A stretch of 64,000 nt of DNA from Croceimicrobium hydrocarbonivorans. Lineage in GTDB: Bacteria > Bacteroidota > Bacteroidia > Flavobacteriales > Schleiferiaceae. The translations under genes were made by a program, and so were the position numbers. The notes beneath the pieces were generated by a model, which worked only from the letters and a program-made list of their open reading frames with translations, was not told the origin of the DNA and made no database searches. The stretch lies in NCBI RefSeq assembly GCF_014524565.1, contig NZ_CP060139.1, positions 62,001-126,000 on the forward strand, given 5' to 3'. Numbering within the stretch: position 1 is the first letter of the stretch; each line of letters starts with the position of its first letter. This document shows positions 1 to 8,604 of the stretch, piece by piece.

Positions 1-1
1 C

Positions 2-826
2 ACTTGGTTCATCTTTCGCCAGGAAATTCATTTTTATTGGAATAAGCTCTATCTCTTAAGCGAATATGAAATTGAGATGACCAATTATTCCTATGAACGC
101 TATAATTCGAATTACGATTATTTAGGCTGGGCCTGGGAATTCCTTTTTGGTATTCTGTTTTTGCTGATTTTACAGATTGTTAATCAATGGCGATTGCATT
201 CTAAGCTAATGGCCAATGCCCTTAAATACCTGAATTGGCTGGCAATTCCCGCTTTCTTAATTGCTGGTATTTACTTCCTAGCCGAAATTGCCGATCATTA
301 CAGCACGGCCTTAGAGGACCTACATCAAAAAGCCAGCTTAAGTCAAATGCTTTTGCGTTATCCCGCCTTCTTAGCCTTAGGCCTATTGCTTTATTTCAGC
401 TGGCGTAGCAGTCAGAAAAGTTATTCGGCCTATCGCAAGGTAAATCCTTTGGAAATCTTCATTCACATTACCGTGCTTTGGATGCTCTCAGCTGAATTAT
501 TACATATTTTCAAACTTGCCCATTTCGATGGCTACAATCAATTACTGCTAAGCATATTGTGGGCATTGTACAGCTTCTTCCTAATAGCTCAAGGGATGTC
601 TAAAAACAAGAAACATTTACGCATCACAGCCATGGTATTTTTTGGTTTGATCTTGCTGAAATTGATTCTTTGGGATTTGAGTTCTTTGAACAGCCTCTCG
701 AAAACCATTGTTTTGATGGCTGTAGGAGCTGTATTATTGCTGAGCTCATTCTGGTATAATCGCCAGCGCAAAAGCAAAGCTGAACCCGAACCTGAAGATC
801 TGAGTACTAGTGAAGGAGAAAGTTAA
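2..826 (+). CDS. DUF2339-like membrane protein, C-terminal part (5' end outside window)
   Basis: The reading frame is open back to the first bases of the window, so the gene is cut by the window edge; the first internal ATG is at 77. The visible part has about six hydrophobic helices and ends in a charged tail. The segment around 'LWALYSFFLIAQGMSKNKK', followed by 'LKLILWDLSSLNSLSKTIV', matches what I know of the C-terminal repeat of DUF2339 predicted membrane proteins (small-residue helices with an L-x-D-L-S-S-L motif). No enzymatic role is known for that family. The stop overlaps the next gene by 17 bp, so the two are probably co-transcribed. The family call is from motif memory, not a search. 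Confidence 0.6.
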   Translation, partial: TWFIFRQEIHFYWNKLYLLSEYEIEMTNYSYERYNSNYDYLGWAWEFLFGILFLLILQIVNQWRLHSKLMANALKYLNWLAIPAFLIAGIYFLAEIADHYSTALEDLHQKASLSQMLLRYPAFLALGLLLYFSWRSSQKSYSAYRKVNPLEIFIHITVLWMLSAELLHIFKLAHFDGYNQLLLSILWALYSFFLIAQGMSKNKKHLRITAMVFFGLILLKLILWDLSSLNSLSKTIVLMAVGAVLLLSSFWYNRQRKSKAEPEPEDLSTSEGES

Positions 827-1973
827 AAAACCATGGATCGCCGCTCTTTACAGTATTCTCTTTCCAAGTCTAGGTCATCTCTACCTACATAAGTACAAGC
901 AGTTTGCCTTTATTTGGATATTCATTTTAGGCTTATTTTACTTAGTTGATAGTATTAGTAAGAGCTTTTTTGCCTTTGTTGGGGTATTCTTCTTAGTTGT
1001 ACTTTTTAGGATACCGATCGCAATCCATGCCTATCGCACCGCAAAAAGGGAAACCATCACTATCATTGCGAAATGGGATCACTCCTTGGTTTATTTAGGG
1101 GTTTACCTATCCATTTCTCTATTGATTCCTTATGCTGTTAGTGGCCCGGCAGATCTTTTAAGAAGACAAATAAACTTTGCCTCTATACCAACACCATCTA
1201 TGGAGCCCAGCCTTAAAGTAGGTGATCATTTGGCTTATGAATATTGCCAGGCCGTAAAGGTTTTAGACATAGTTGTTTTTACTCATCCTACTAACGGGCA
1301 ATTGTACCTATCTCGCTGTATTGCTGGTCCAGGAGATAGCCTATTAATCCATAATAACAGTAGTAAAGTCAACGGAATCGCTAGGGACACGGCCTTAGTT
1401 CTTAGGAAATACTATTTGGTCCCAAATATTTACCGCTCCGAAATTCCAGATAGCTTAAAAAAACAAATAGTTACTACCAGGAATAGGCCTAGTAATTTGG
1501 TCCTGAACTTAACTGATAATGAGGTTCAAGCAATTTGCACCAATATCATTCTAGATTCCCTGCAACCTACAATTTCAAGAGATATATTCATTGGCCATAT
1601 GGGCCTCTACCCTCCTTTCGAAAGGAAAAAATGGACCACTCACAATCTAGGTCCCTTATGGATTCCTAAAAAAGGAAGCCAAATACAACTGGACTCAAGC
1701 TCCCTCCTATTGTATGGTGATTTAATCCGAAGAGAAAACTCTCATTCTGATATACAGTTTCACTCAGATTCACTCTCCCTTAATGGTCAGTATCAAAGCA
1801 CTTATAAGTTCAAAGAGAACTATTATTTCATGATGAGTGACAATCGTGACAATAGCTTGGATTCGCGCTATTGGGGTTTTCTACCCGAATCAAATATTAA
1901 AGGAAAAGCCCTCTACCTCTATTATTCCCGTGATTGGACTCGCATTGGCAAAAGCTTAAAGCAAAACCCTTAG
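810..1973 (+). CDS. lepB: Signal peptidase I-like membrane protein lacking the catalytic lysine
   Basis: A 387-residue protein starting at a GTG inside the end of the upstream gene. Residues 1-110 hold about four hydrophobic segments, then comes the S26 peptidase fold. The box with the nucleophile is present ('PTPSMEPSLKVGD', Ser130), and so is the C-terminal box 'SDNRDNSLDSRYWGFLP'. In the middle box, where E. coli LepB has the general-base Lys145 in 'YIKRAVGLPGD', this protein reads 'YLSRCIAGPGD', so Ser168 takes the lysine position. Canonical SPase I uses a Ser/Lys dyad to cut signal peptides at the outer face of the inner membrane. This copy may be inactive, use another base, or have a special substrate. 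A second, normal lepB is expected elsewhere in the genome (inference). Confidence 0.75.
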   Translation: MKEKVKKPWIAALYSILFPSLGHLYLHKYKQFAFIWIFILGLFYLVDSISKSFFAFVGVFFLVVLFRIPIAIHAYRTAKRETITIIAKWDHSLVYLGVYLSISLLIPYAVSGPADLLRRQINFASIPTPSMEPSLKVGDHLAYEYCQAVKVLDIVVFTHPTNGQLYLSRCIAGPGDSLLIHNNSSKVNGIARDTALVLRKYYLVPNIYRSEIPDSLKKQIVTTRNRPSNLVLNLTDNEVQAICTNIILDSLQPTISRDIFIGHMGLYPPFERKKWTTHNLGPLWIPKKGSQIQLDSSSLLLYGDLIRRENSHSDIQFHSDSLSLNGQYQSTYKFKENYYFMMSDNRDNSLDSRYWGFLPESNIKGKALYLYYSRDWTRIGKSLKQNP

Positions 1974-2039
1974 TTCTGGCAGGCTAAATTCAAAGTCTCA
2001 AGCAATTAGCCCATTCCACAAAAAAGCCCCCTTTTTCCT

Positions 2040-2047
2040 TACCTTTG
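2040..2047 (+). promoter_or_regulatory. Bacteroidota -7 box (TAnnTTTG) before the E1 gene
   Basis: TACCTTTG matches the TAnnTTTG consensus of the Bacteroidota primary sigma factor. It lies 19 nt before the ATG at 2067 in the 93-bp gap after the signal peptidase gene. No clear TTTG -33 box was seen at the usual distance. Confidence 0.5.
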
Positions 2048-2066
2048 CAGCCTCTTAAAAAGCAAG

Positions 2067-4493
2067 ATGAGCATGAGTGAAACCAGCGTGCAAAGCGAGC
2101 AAAAACAAAGCTCTCCCGAAGAAACTTTCAAAGCCCAAACTTTAGCCGACTATCGTTTGGCGGTAGAAAGCCGCGAGGCCAGTTTAATTGGTCGTAGGGA
2201 AGTACTTACCGGAAAAGCCAAATTTGGAATTTTTGGCGACGGAAAAGAATTACCTCAAATCGCCTGGGCTAAGGTTTTTAAAGACGGGGATTTCCGATCG
2301 GGATATTACCGTGACCAAACCTTTATGATGGCCATTGGTGCCTTAAGTACTCAGGAGTTTTTCGCCAGCTTGTATGCGGATACCAATCATGATCATGAGC
2401 CCGCATCTGCCGGAAGGCAAATGAATGGTCACTTTGCTACCCAGAGTTTAGATGCCGATGGTAACTGGAAAAGTATTGCTGCTCAAAAGAACAGTTCAGC
2501 GGATATTTCCCCTACCGCCGGTCAAATGCCGCGCTTAGTAGGTTTGGCCGAAGCCAGTAAGCATTACCGCCAGAATAAAGGCTTAAAAGACTTTAAACAG
2601 TTTTCGCATAATGGCGATGAAATTGCCTGGGGAACCATTGGCAATGCCTCTACATCTGAAGGTCCTTTCTTCGAAGCCATTAATGCAGCTGGCGTACTTC
2701 AAATCCCTATGGTAATTTCCATTTGGGATGATGATTACGGTATTTCTGTACACTCCAAATATCAGACTACCAAAGAGAATATCTCTGAGATCCTCAAAGG
2801 TTTCCAACGCGATGGTGAGGAATCTGGTTATGAGATTTTAAGGGTTAAAGCGCATGACTATCCCAGCTTAATCGAAACTTACGAGAAAGCCGAAAAGATT
2901 GCCCGCAAGAAGCATATCCCGGTAATGATCCACGTTACCGAGGTTACGCAACCCCAAGGTCACTCTACTTCTGGATCGCACGAGCGTTATAAGAACGAGC
3001 AACGCTTAGCCTGGGAGCGGGATTTCGATTGTATTAAAAAGATGCGTGAGTTTATCGTAGCCGCTGGTTTGGCCGATGAAGAGCAATTAGACGCATTGGA
3101 AAAAGAAGCGAAAAAAGCCGCTCGCGACGCCAAGGCTGCTGCCTGGAAAGAGTATATCGCCCCTATTAAAGAAGAAATTGCTACGGTACGTTCCCTCCTG
3201 GCTGAAGCAATTGCAGCTGCCCCTGAAGCCGAAGCCATTAAGGCCATGGATCAGGAATTAGCGGCCAGCGCTGAGCCTTTGCGCAGAGACGGTATTGCCG
3301 CTTTACGCAAGAGCTTACGTTACTTACGTCAGGATCAAAGTGGCTTAAAAGAGCGTATCAAAGCTTGGTTGAAAGAACAAAACCAAGCCAATCACGATCG
3401 CTATAGCAGCCACCTTTACAGTGAGTCGGCCCTTTCTCCTATGAAAGTGGAAGGCGTTGCCCCACAATATTCTGAAGAAAGCCCTAATGTGGATGCCCGG
3501 ATTATCCTTCGTGATAATTTCGATCGCATTTTAGCTGAGCGTCCGGAGGTAATGATCTTCGGAGAAGACAGCGGTAAAATTGGGGATGTAAACCAAGGTT
3601 TGGAAGGCTTGCAAGACAAGCATGGTGAAAACCGCGTTTATGATACCGGTATTCGAGAAGCTACGATTTTAGGTCAGGGTATTGGTATGGCCATGCGTGG
3701 TCTCCGCCCTATTGCCGAAATTCAATATCTCGATTATTTGCTCTATGCCTTACAGGTGATGAGTGATGATTTAGCTACTGTACATTACCGTTCTAAGGGC
3801 CGTCAAAAAGCTCCGGTAATTGTGCGTACTCGTGGACACCGTCTTGAAGGTATTTGGCACTCCGGTTCTCCCATGGGTGCTATTATTAATGCCGTACGTG
3901 GTGTACATGTATTGGTACCCCGCAATATGACTCAAGCCGCAGGTTTCTACAATACCATGTTAGACAGTGATGATCCTGCGCTGATTGTAGAGTGTTTGAA
4001 TGGCTATCGTTTGAAAGAACAAATGCCGGATAACCTGGCTGAGATTCGCACTCCTCTGGGAATTCCGGAAACCATTCGCGAAGGAAAAGATCTCACCATC
4101 GTATCCTATGGTTCTACCCTGCGTATTGTAATGGAAGCAGCGGAGCAATTAGCTGAATTCGGAATCGAAGTAGAAGTTATTGATCCCCAATCACTCTTAC
4201 CTTTCGATATCCATCATAGCATCCGCGAAAGCGTGGCCAAAACCAATCGCCTATTAGTAGTGGACGAGGACGTTCCCGGTGGTGCTTCTGCCTTTATCTT
4301 ACAACAGATTGTAGATGTGCAGGAAGCTTACCGCCTATTGGATTCTAAACCTCAGTGCTTAAGCGCCAAAGCCCACCGCCCTGCCTACGGTAGTGATGGT
4401 GACTATTTTAGCAAGCCTAGTGCCGAAGATGTATTCGACAAGGTTTACAGCATGATGCACGAATTTAATCCCGCCCAGTATCCGGCCATTTAA
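2067..4493 (+). CDS. 2-oxo acid dehydrogenase E1 component, fused alpha and beta subunits
   Basis: An 808-residue thiamine-diphosphate enzyme. Residues 1-330 are E1 alpha, with the cofactor region 'GTIGNASTSEG' followed by 'DDDYGISVHSKYQTTKEN'; GNA stands where many E1s have GDG, a form I recall from flavobacterial homologues. Residues 330-450 are an alanine/lysine-rich, probably coiled helical linker. Residues 460-808 are E1 beta, with 'VMIFGEDSGKIGD', 'DTGIREATILGQGIGMAMRG' and 'VIVRTRGHRLEGIWHS'. It decarboxylates a 2-oxo acid and passes the acyl group to a lipoyl E2. Substrate is uncertain: branched-chain oxo acids or pyruvate. E2 is not in this window; a possible E3 (lpdA) is at 46-47 kb. 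The second ATG at 2073 is an alternative start. Confidence 0.9.
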   Translation: MSMSETSVQSEQKQSSPEETFKAQTLADYRLAVESREASLIGRREVLTGKAKFGIFGDGKELPQIAWAKVFKDGDFRSGYYRDQTFMMAIGALSTQEFFASLYADTNHDHEPASAGRQMNGHFATQSLDADGNWKSIAAQKNSSADISPTAGQMPRLVGLAEASKHYRQNKGLKDFKQFSHNGDEIAWGTIGNASTSEGPFFEAINAAGVLQIPMVISIWDDDYGISVHSKYQTTKENISEILKGFQRDGEESGYEILRVKAHDYPSLIETYEKAEKIARKKHIPVMIHVTEVTQPQGHSTSGSHERYKNEQRLAWERDFDCIKKMREFIVAAGLADEEQLDALEKEAKKAARDAKAAAWKEYIAPIKEEIATVRSLLAEAIAAAPEAEAIKAMDQELAASAEPLRRDGIAALRKSLRYLRQDQSGLKERIKAWLKEQNQANHDRYSSHLYSESALSPMKVEGVAPQYSEESPNVDARIILRDNFDRILAERPEVMIFGEDSGKIGDVNQGLEGLQDKHGENRVYDTGIREATILGQGIGMAMRGLRPIAEIQYLDYLLYALQVMSDDLATVHYRSKGRQKAPVIVRTRGHRLEGIWHSGSPMGAIINAVRGVHVLVPRNMTQAAGFYNTMLDSDDPALIVECLNGYRLKEQMPDNLAEIRTPLGIPETIREGKDLTIVSYGSTLRIVMEAAEQLAEFGIEVEVIDPQSLLPFDIHHSIRESVAKTNRLLVVDEDVPGGASAFILQQIVDVQEAYRLLDSKPQCLSAKAHRPAYGSDGDYFSKPSAEDVFDKVYSMMHEFNPAQYPAI

Positions 4494-5705
4494 TTGAGTC
4501 AAAGTCCACGCTTACATAAGAATCTGGTAGCGGCCGTAATTGAAGCCCTCGAAACGGCTTTTGGCAAAGGCTACTATGCCGATAAAGTAATTGAACGTAT
4601 CCTTAAGCGCAATCCTAAATGGGGTGCGCGCGATCGTGGTTTTATTGCTGAAAGTACCTATGAAATGGTACGCTGGTGGCGCTTGCTTTGGGAGCTTAAT
4701 GGCAAAGAACCCAGTTTAAAGCGTAAGGATTTATATCGACTTTTTGGAATTTGGTGGCAATGGCAAGGTAATGACTTACCCGATTGGCCTGCCTTTGATA
4801 CCGTACGAGGACTCAATGTTGATGAGCGTTTTAAAGAGCTGGAAGCAGATCTTAATATCCGCGAAAGCTGGCCCGATTGGCTCGCTGAAGTGGCATCCGA
4901 AGAATTAGGAGATGCCTGGCCGGCTATTGCTAAAGCTTCCAATATTCCGGCTGAAGTATTCCTTCGTACCAATAGCCTGAGAATTGACCGCAATAGCCTC
5001 CTAAAACAATTGGAGGAAGAAGCTTGTCCAGCCCGCCCATTGGAAGCTAATGAAGTTGGGATCATTTTGGAAAAGCGGAAAAACACCTTTCGTTTGCCCA
5101 GTTTCCAATCCGGTTTTTTTGAAGTCCAGGATGGTGGCAGTCAAATGATTGCCCCATATTTAGAGGTGGAGCCTGGCATGCGGGTGATTGATGCTTGTGC
5201 CGGCGCTGGTGGTAAAGCTTTACATCTGGCCGCCTTGATGGAAAACAAAGGGCAGATTATTGCCATGGACGTAGAAGCCTGGAAGCTGAAGGAATTGCAA
5301 AAACGTGCTCGCAGGAATGGTGTTCATAATATTGAAACCCGTCCTATTGAAAATGCCAAAAGCATAAAGCGTTTGCAGGATTCTGCCGACCGCCTTCTTT
5401 TAGATGTTCCCTGCTCTGGAACCGGGGTGGTGAAACGTAATCCGGATACCAAATGGAAATTGAAGCCCGAACATTTAGATCGGGTTCGAAAGATTCAAGG
5501 TGATATTCTGGAGGACTATTCCAAAATGCTGAAAAGCGGCGGTAAAATGGTTTACGCTACTTGCAGCATTTTGCGTTCTGAAAATGAAGCTCAGGTAGAA
5601 CGTTTTTTAGAAAGGCATCCTGAATTTAGTCTTATCCGCCAGGAGCGGGTTAATCCATCTGAATGGAGCGATGGATTTTATATGGCTTTGCTGGAAAAAG
5701 CCTAA
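4494..5705 (+). CDS. RsmB/NOP-family RNA (cytosine-5) methyltransferase
   Basis: A 403-residue SAM-dependent methyltransferase starting at a TTG directly after the E1 stop, so it is probably translationally coupled. The N-terminal ~200 residues are the NusB-like/N1 RNA-binding region. The Rossmann domain shows motif I 'VIDACAGAGGKALHLA', the motif IV cysteine in 'DVPCSGTGVVKRNPD' and the catalytic motif VI cysteine in 'YATCSILRSENE'. These two cysteines define the RNA m5C class. The likely target is 16S rRNA (RsmB-like), but NOP-family members also modify tRNA. Its stop overlaps by 4 bp with the stop of the convergent gene. Confidence 0.88.
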   Translation: MSQSPRLHKNLVAAVIEALETAFGKGYYADKVIERILKRNPKWGARDRGFIAESTYEMVRWWRLLWELNGKEPSLKRKDLYRLFGIWWQWQGNDLPDWPAFDTVRGLNVDERFKELEADLNIRESWPDWLAEVASEELGDAWPAIAKASNIPAEVFLRTNSLRIDRNSLLKQLEEEACPARPLEANEVGIILEKRKNTFRLPSFQSGFFEVQDGGSQMIAPYLEVEPGMRVIDACAGAGGKALHLAALMENKGQIIAMDVEAWKLKELQKRARRNGVHNIETRPIENAKSIKRLQDSADRLLLDVPCSGTGVVKRNPDTKWKLKPEHLDRVRKIQGDILEDYSKMLKSGGKMVYATCSILRSENEAQVERFLERHPEFSLIRQERVNPSEWSDGFYMALLEKA

Positions 5706-7171
5706 TTGGATTTCAAAAAGGATTGTTGTCCGATGTAATTGCCGTCTTCTTCCCATAACTGCAAGTAATACACTGCAGCTTGCCATGGCCCTAGACTCAG
5801 ACCTTCATAAACGGTAAAATCTCCTTCTTGCATGGCCCGCCCTGAAGCATCAATTATCCGATACTTCAATTTTGCTTCTGGCTTAGGGTAGAATATTTTT
5901 AATTGATTGTTTTGCGAATCATAATGAAGATTAAAGGCTTCGCCAGGCTGCAGTACGGAGGTTCTTCCTTGTGGGTCCAGGTATATTAAAATCAAGCTAT
6001 CCTTTCCATCTAAGCCTTTCGTAAGGCGATTAGCCCCAATGTAAAAACCTCCTTTTGAAGTACTTAGTACTGCTCGAAAAAAAGCATTCGGTAGTTTGGC
6101 ACGGGCAATTTTTTGGAAGTGGGTAATTTTTGAATCTTCGAAACGAAAGAATAACCAATAATCGTCACGAGAGATCATAATATCTCTAATGCCTGTGGCT
6201 CTATTCCTTAAACCCAAGCTTGCTAAACTGCCGGTGTACTTGGATTCCCTAGAATCCCCTAATTCCCCATAATGATCAAAGTCGGCATACTCGAGAATTT
6301 CGGAATAATCATAATAAAGCGTATCCGTTGGACTGAAGAATGCCGAAACCACCTTATTTGAATCGGGGTTGAAAAAGATCCAGGTGATACCATCTTGGTA
6401 AAACCTCTTTCGATATTCTTCGGGTCCAACTGCTGAAAACTGAATAAAATGGTCAAGGCTAAGTCTGGGGTCCTGAAAGATGGTATCGGGCTCTGAGCCT
6501 CCTTTTTTAAAGCTGATATACCAATCTTCAAAGAGAACAATCCAATTATTTGATCTCGAATCGAAATGTAGATCAGCATTATCCAGATAGAAGGGAACCC
6601 GCAATGAATCGAGAATCTCCGCCTGCTGCTTTTGCGGATTTAAATAACAGAGATAATACTGAGTATTGGTATCGTTTTCAGTTCGATTATAGCTGAAGTC
6701 CGGAAGATTGAAATTTGGCTTGGCATATAGAATGAATACGGAATCATTACGGAAGCTCGTGAAACTTGCCGCTCGATGATTGGGGTAAAATTCCCTTTCT
6801 ATTCCAGAGTTCAGATCCCAAAATTTCCAATAAGGCCTGGAACTGTAGCCTCCTCCTGCTCCATCCCAAATACATATTTTATTAAGCTGATACTGTTGGA
6901 TAGCTGGACCTGATGGGCCGCCAGCTGCTGTTTTTAAAAAGCCATAACTATTCTGGGCCGGATAATACTGGTACACCTTACGGTTGTACCCAATAATATC
7001 ATGACCAATCCAAAGTTGTAGTTCCCCCTCATTACGTCCGTATTGTAAGTCGTAAAAATTCCAATTTCCCCGCCACAATACTTCTGGGATTATTAGATCG
7101 CGAATAAAACCTTGTCCCCAAATTGTGGTAGAAAAGAGCAAGAAGCCCAAAATGCATTGTACCTTGCGCAT
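5702..7171 (-). CDS. Secreted protein with T9SS type A sorting domain, function unknown
   Basis: 489 residues starting with a Sec signal peptide ('MRKVQCILGFLLFSTTIWGQ'). The body is rich in aromatic and Asp/Asn residues without recognised catalytic motifs. The last ~75 residues have the beta-rich layout of the T9SS type A C-terminal domain ('LKYRIIDASGRAMQEGDF', then 'AAVYYLQLWEEDGN'). It is therefore predicted to cross the outer membrane by the type IX system and be surface-attached or released. Its 5' end overlaps the long upstream extension of the murQ frame on the other strand, one reason for the shorter murQ start chosen here. Confidence 0.8.
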   Translation of the reverse strand: MRKVQCILGFLLFSTTIWGQGFIRDLIIPEVLWRGNWNFYDLQYGRNEGELQLWIGHDIIGYNRKVYQYYPAQNSYGFLKTAAGGPSGPAIQQYQLNKICIWDGAGGGYSSRPYWKFWDLNSGIEREFYPNHRAASFTSFRNDSVFILYAKPNFNLPDFSYNRTENDTNTQYYLCYLNPQKQQAEILDSLRVPFYLDNADLHFDSRSNNWIVLFEDWYISFKKGGSEPDTIFQDPRLSLDHFIQFSAVGPEEYRKRFYQDGITWIFFNPDSNKVVSAFFSPTDTLYYDYSEILEYADFDHYGELGDSRESKYTGSLASLGLRNRATGIRDIMISRDDYWLFFRFEDSKITHFQKIARAKLPNAFFRAVLSTSKGGFYIGANRLTKGLDGKDSLILIYLDPQGRTSVLQPGEAFNLHYDSQNNQLKIFYPKPEAKLKYRIIDASGRAMQEGDFTVYEGLSLGPWQAAVYYLQLWEEDGNYIGQQSFLKSN

Positions 7172-7207
7172 GAAAAAGCAGATCAGGGCTTTAAATTAGG
7201 AAAAAAC

Positions 7208-8023
7208 GTGAGCTTAAGGACCACAGAATCCGATAGTCGGTACGAAAACATCGATAAAATGTCTACCGGCGAAATTCTTGAAAGTATAAATACCGAGGAT
7301 CGTAGTGTTCCCATCGCGATTTCTCGGGTTATTCCCAATATTGAGAAAGCCGTGGATCATATCGTCGCTCAAATGCAAAAAGGCGGACGGTTATTTTACC
7401 TCGGCGCTGGCACCAGTGGTCGCTTAGGTATTGTTGATGCTTCTGAGCTCCCTCCTACTTTTGGAGCCGATCCTAATTGGGTTATCGGTTTAATTGCCGG
7501 GGGCGATACGGCCATTCGCAAAGCGGTTGAATTCGCGGAAGATGATGAACTGGGCGCCTGGAAAGATCTACAAGCCTTTGAGCCCAATTATAATGATATT
7601 GTTTTAGGTATAGCCGCCAGTGGCACCACTCCTTATGTGATAGGGGCTTTAAAGCAGGCTCGGGCCGAAGGGATCAGTACTGTTTGTGTAGTTTGCAATG
7701 AAAACTCTCCGCTGGCCGATCAAGCTGACTTCCCCATTGAAGTAGTAGTTGGACCAGAATTTATTACTGGCTCCACCCGTATGAAAGCTGGTACCGCTCA
7801 AAAGCTAGTCCTCAATATGATTTCTACCGCTGTGATGGTGAAATTAGGTAGGGTGCGCGGCAATAAAATGGTGGATATGCAACTCAGCAATAACAAACTG
7901 GTAGATCGCGGTACCCGCATGGTAATGGCGGATACCGGATTGCTAGCCCCTCAGGCAGAAGCCTTACTCAAAGAGCATGGTAGTGTAAGAGCTGCGGTAG
8001 ATGCGCATCAGAGAGGCCTTTGA
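7208..8023 (+). CDS. murQ: N-acetylmuramic acid 6-phosphate etherase
   Basis: MurQ cleaves the D-lactyl ether of MurNAc-6-phosphate during cell-wall recycling. The SIS-domain signatures are visible: 'GAGTSGRLGIVDASELPPTF', 'IAASGTTPYVIGAL' and 'GSTRMKAGTAQKLVLNMIST'. The frame is open from 7112, but homologues begin near 'TTESDSRYENIDKMST'. The GTG at 7208, preceded by AGGA at about the right spacing, gives the usual ~270 residues, so I use it. The C-terminus (..AAVDAHQRGL) is encoded by a sequence repeated imperfectly at 10497-10529, which suggests the 3' end was replaced or rebuilt when an island inserted. The dimer is cytoplasmic. Confidence 0.92.
   Translation: MSLRTTESDSRYENIDKMSTGEILESINTEDRSVPIAISRVIPNIEKAVDHIVAQMQKGGRLFYLGAGTSGRLGIVDASELPPTFGADPNWVIGLIAGGDTAIRKAVEFAEDDELGAWKDLQAFEPNYNDIVLGIAASGTTPYVIGALKQARAEGISTVCVVCNENSPLADQADFPIEVVVGPEFITGSTRMKAGTAQKLVLNMISTAVMVKLGRVRGNKMVDMQLSNNKLVDRGTRMVMADTGLLAPQAEALLKEHGSVRAAVDAHQRGL
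7989..8021 (+). repeat. Left copy of 33-bp direct repeat at the murQ 3' end
   Basis: This 33-bp segment of murQ recurs at 10497-10529 with three mismatches, all G/A. Both copies encode AAVDAHQ-x-x-L followed by a stop, TGA here and TAA in the right copy. The pair brackets the AbiE/Fic island. Confidence 0.85.
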
Positions 8024-8049
8024 GTATTAGCCGGATTAGTTTACCCTAT

Positions 8050-8229
8050 CTATTTCTGTACCGGCTCCGCTATGAATAAGGCAAAGGCAGATATATCTTG
8101 TTTTACATTGGCTTGTTCCAAAGTTTCTGTATAATTATCCCTTTCACCTAGCGGAAGAATCGTCTAGGGACAGCCTCCTGATGCCAGCATTGTATTCATA
8201 AGAAAGGGAGCCATTCTGCCGATCTCTTG
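8050..8229 (-). pseudogene. Decayed Fic-family gene, C-terminal remnant
   Basis: Read on the minus strand, one frame gives QEIGRMAPFLMNTMLASGGCP, then a TAG, then TILPLGERDNYTETLEQANV, ending '..ALFIAEPVQK' and a stop. This matches the helix after the Fic HPFxxGNGR loop and the following 'GGYPWTVI..Y..ALE.A' region of Fic/DOC AMP-transferases, with the tryptophan codon mutated to TAG. The HPFxDGNGR loop itself is lost except for the final GR. Further upstream on the same strand (about 8265-8375) another frame is open for some 35 codons and may be more of the same wreck. The protein cannot be functional. Confidence 0.6.
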
Positions 8230-8536
8230 GTTCGAAAACCAATTTTTAAACCGGATTAATTCAAGTATTTGTTAATGTACCAAAACCAGTATTAAGCACT
8301 GGACCACTTGTAAGTGCAGATGTTATTCGCTGTAAATCTGGCAAATAAAGACTATACTTGGCATCAACCTTCTTACAGAGAATGCTCTACGTATCGAATG
8401 TAAAACTCAAAGGAATTGGCCATCATGCCTATTGGTAGAACATTTCTAAGCTATCAATTTTTATAAGTCCCTTGCGAGCATACTTCTCATTTTTTAAGTA
8501 ATACAGTTTATTTTAACTCTTAAAACCGTATCTTAA

Positions 8537-8603
8537 GTACGAATTTTCAACTCAAAATAAACCAAAAGTGAAATTTGGTTTATAATAATCGTTAAATTCG
8601 TAC
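8537..8603. promoter_or_regulatory. Nested inverted repeats upstream of the AbiEi gene (candidate operator)
   Basis: An outer perfect 10-bp inverted repeat (GTACGAATTT at 8537-8546 and AAATTCGTAC at 8594-8603) encloses an inner perfect 8-bp repeat (AAACCAAA at 8559-8566 and TTTGGTTT at 8574-8581). The right outer arm ends one base before the ATG at 8605, and a TATAAT lies at 8581-8586. Characterised AbiEi antitoxins repress their own operon by binding inverted repeats in the promoter, so this is the natural candidate site (inference). Confidence 0.5.
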
Positions 8604-8604
8604 C

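Noticed and set aside
4658-5086. 142-codon open frame antisense to the RNA methyltransferase gene
   Set aside because: Shadow of a well-supported coding region; serine/leucine/arginine-rich low-information translation.
7112-7207. Longer murQ reading with 32 extra N-terminal residues
   Set aside because: It overlaps the signal-peptide region of the gene on the other strand and does not resemble MurQ; the GTG at 7208 matches the family start.
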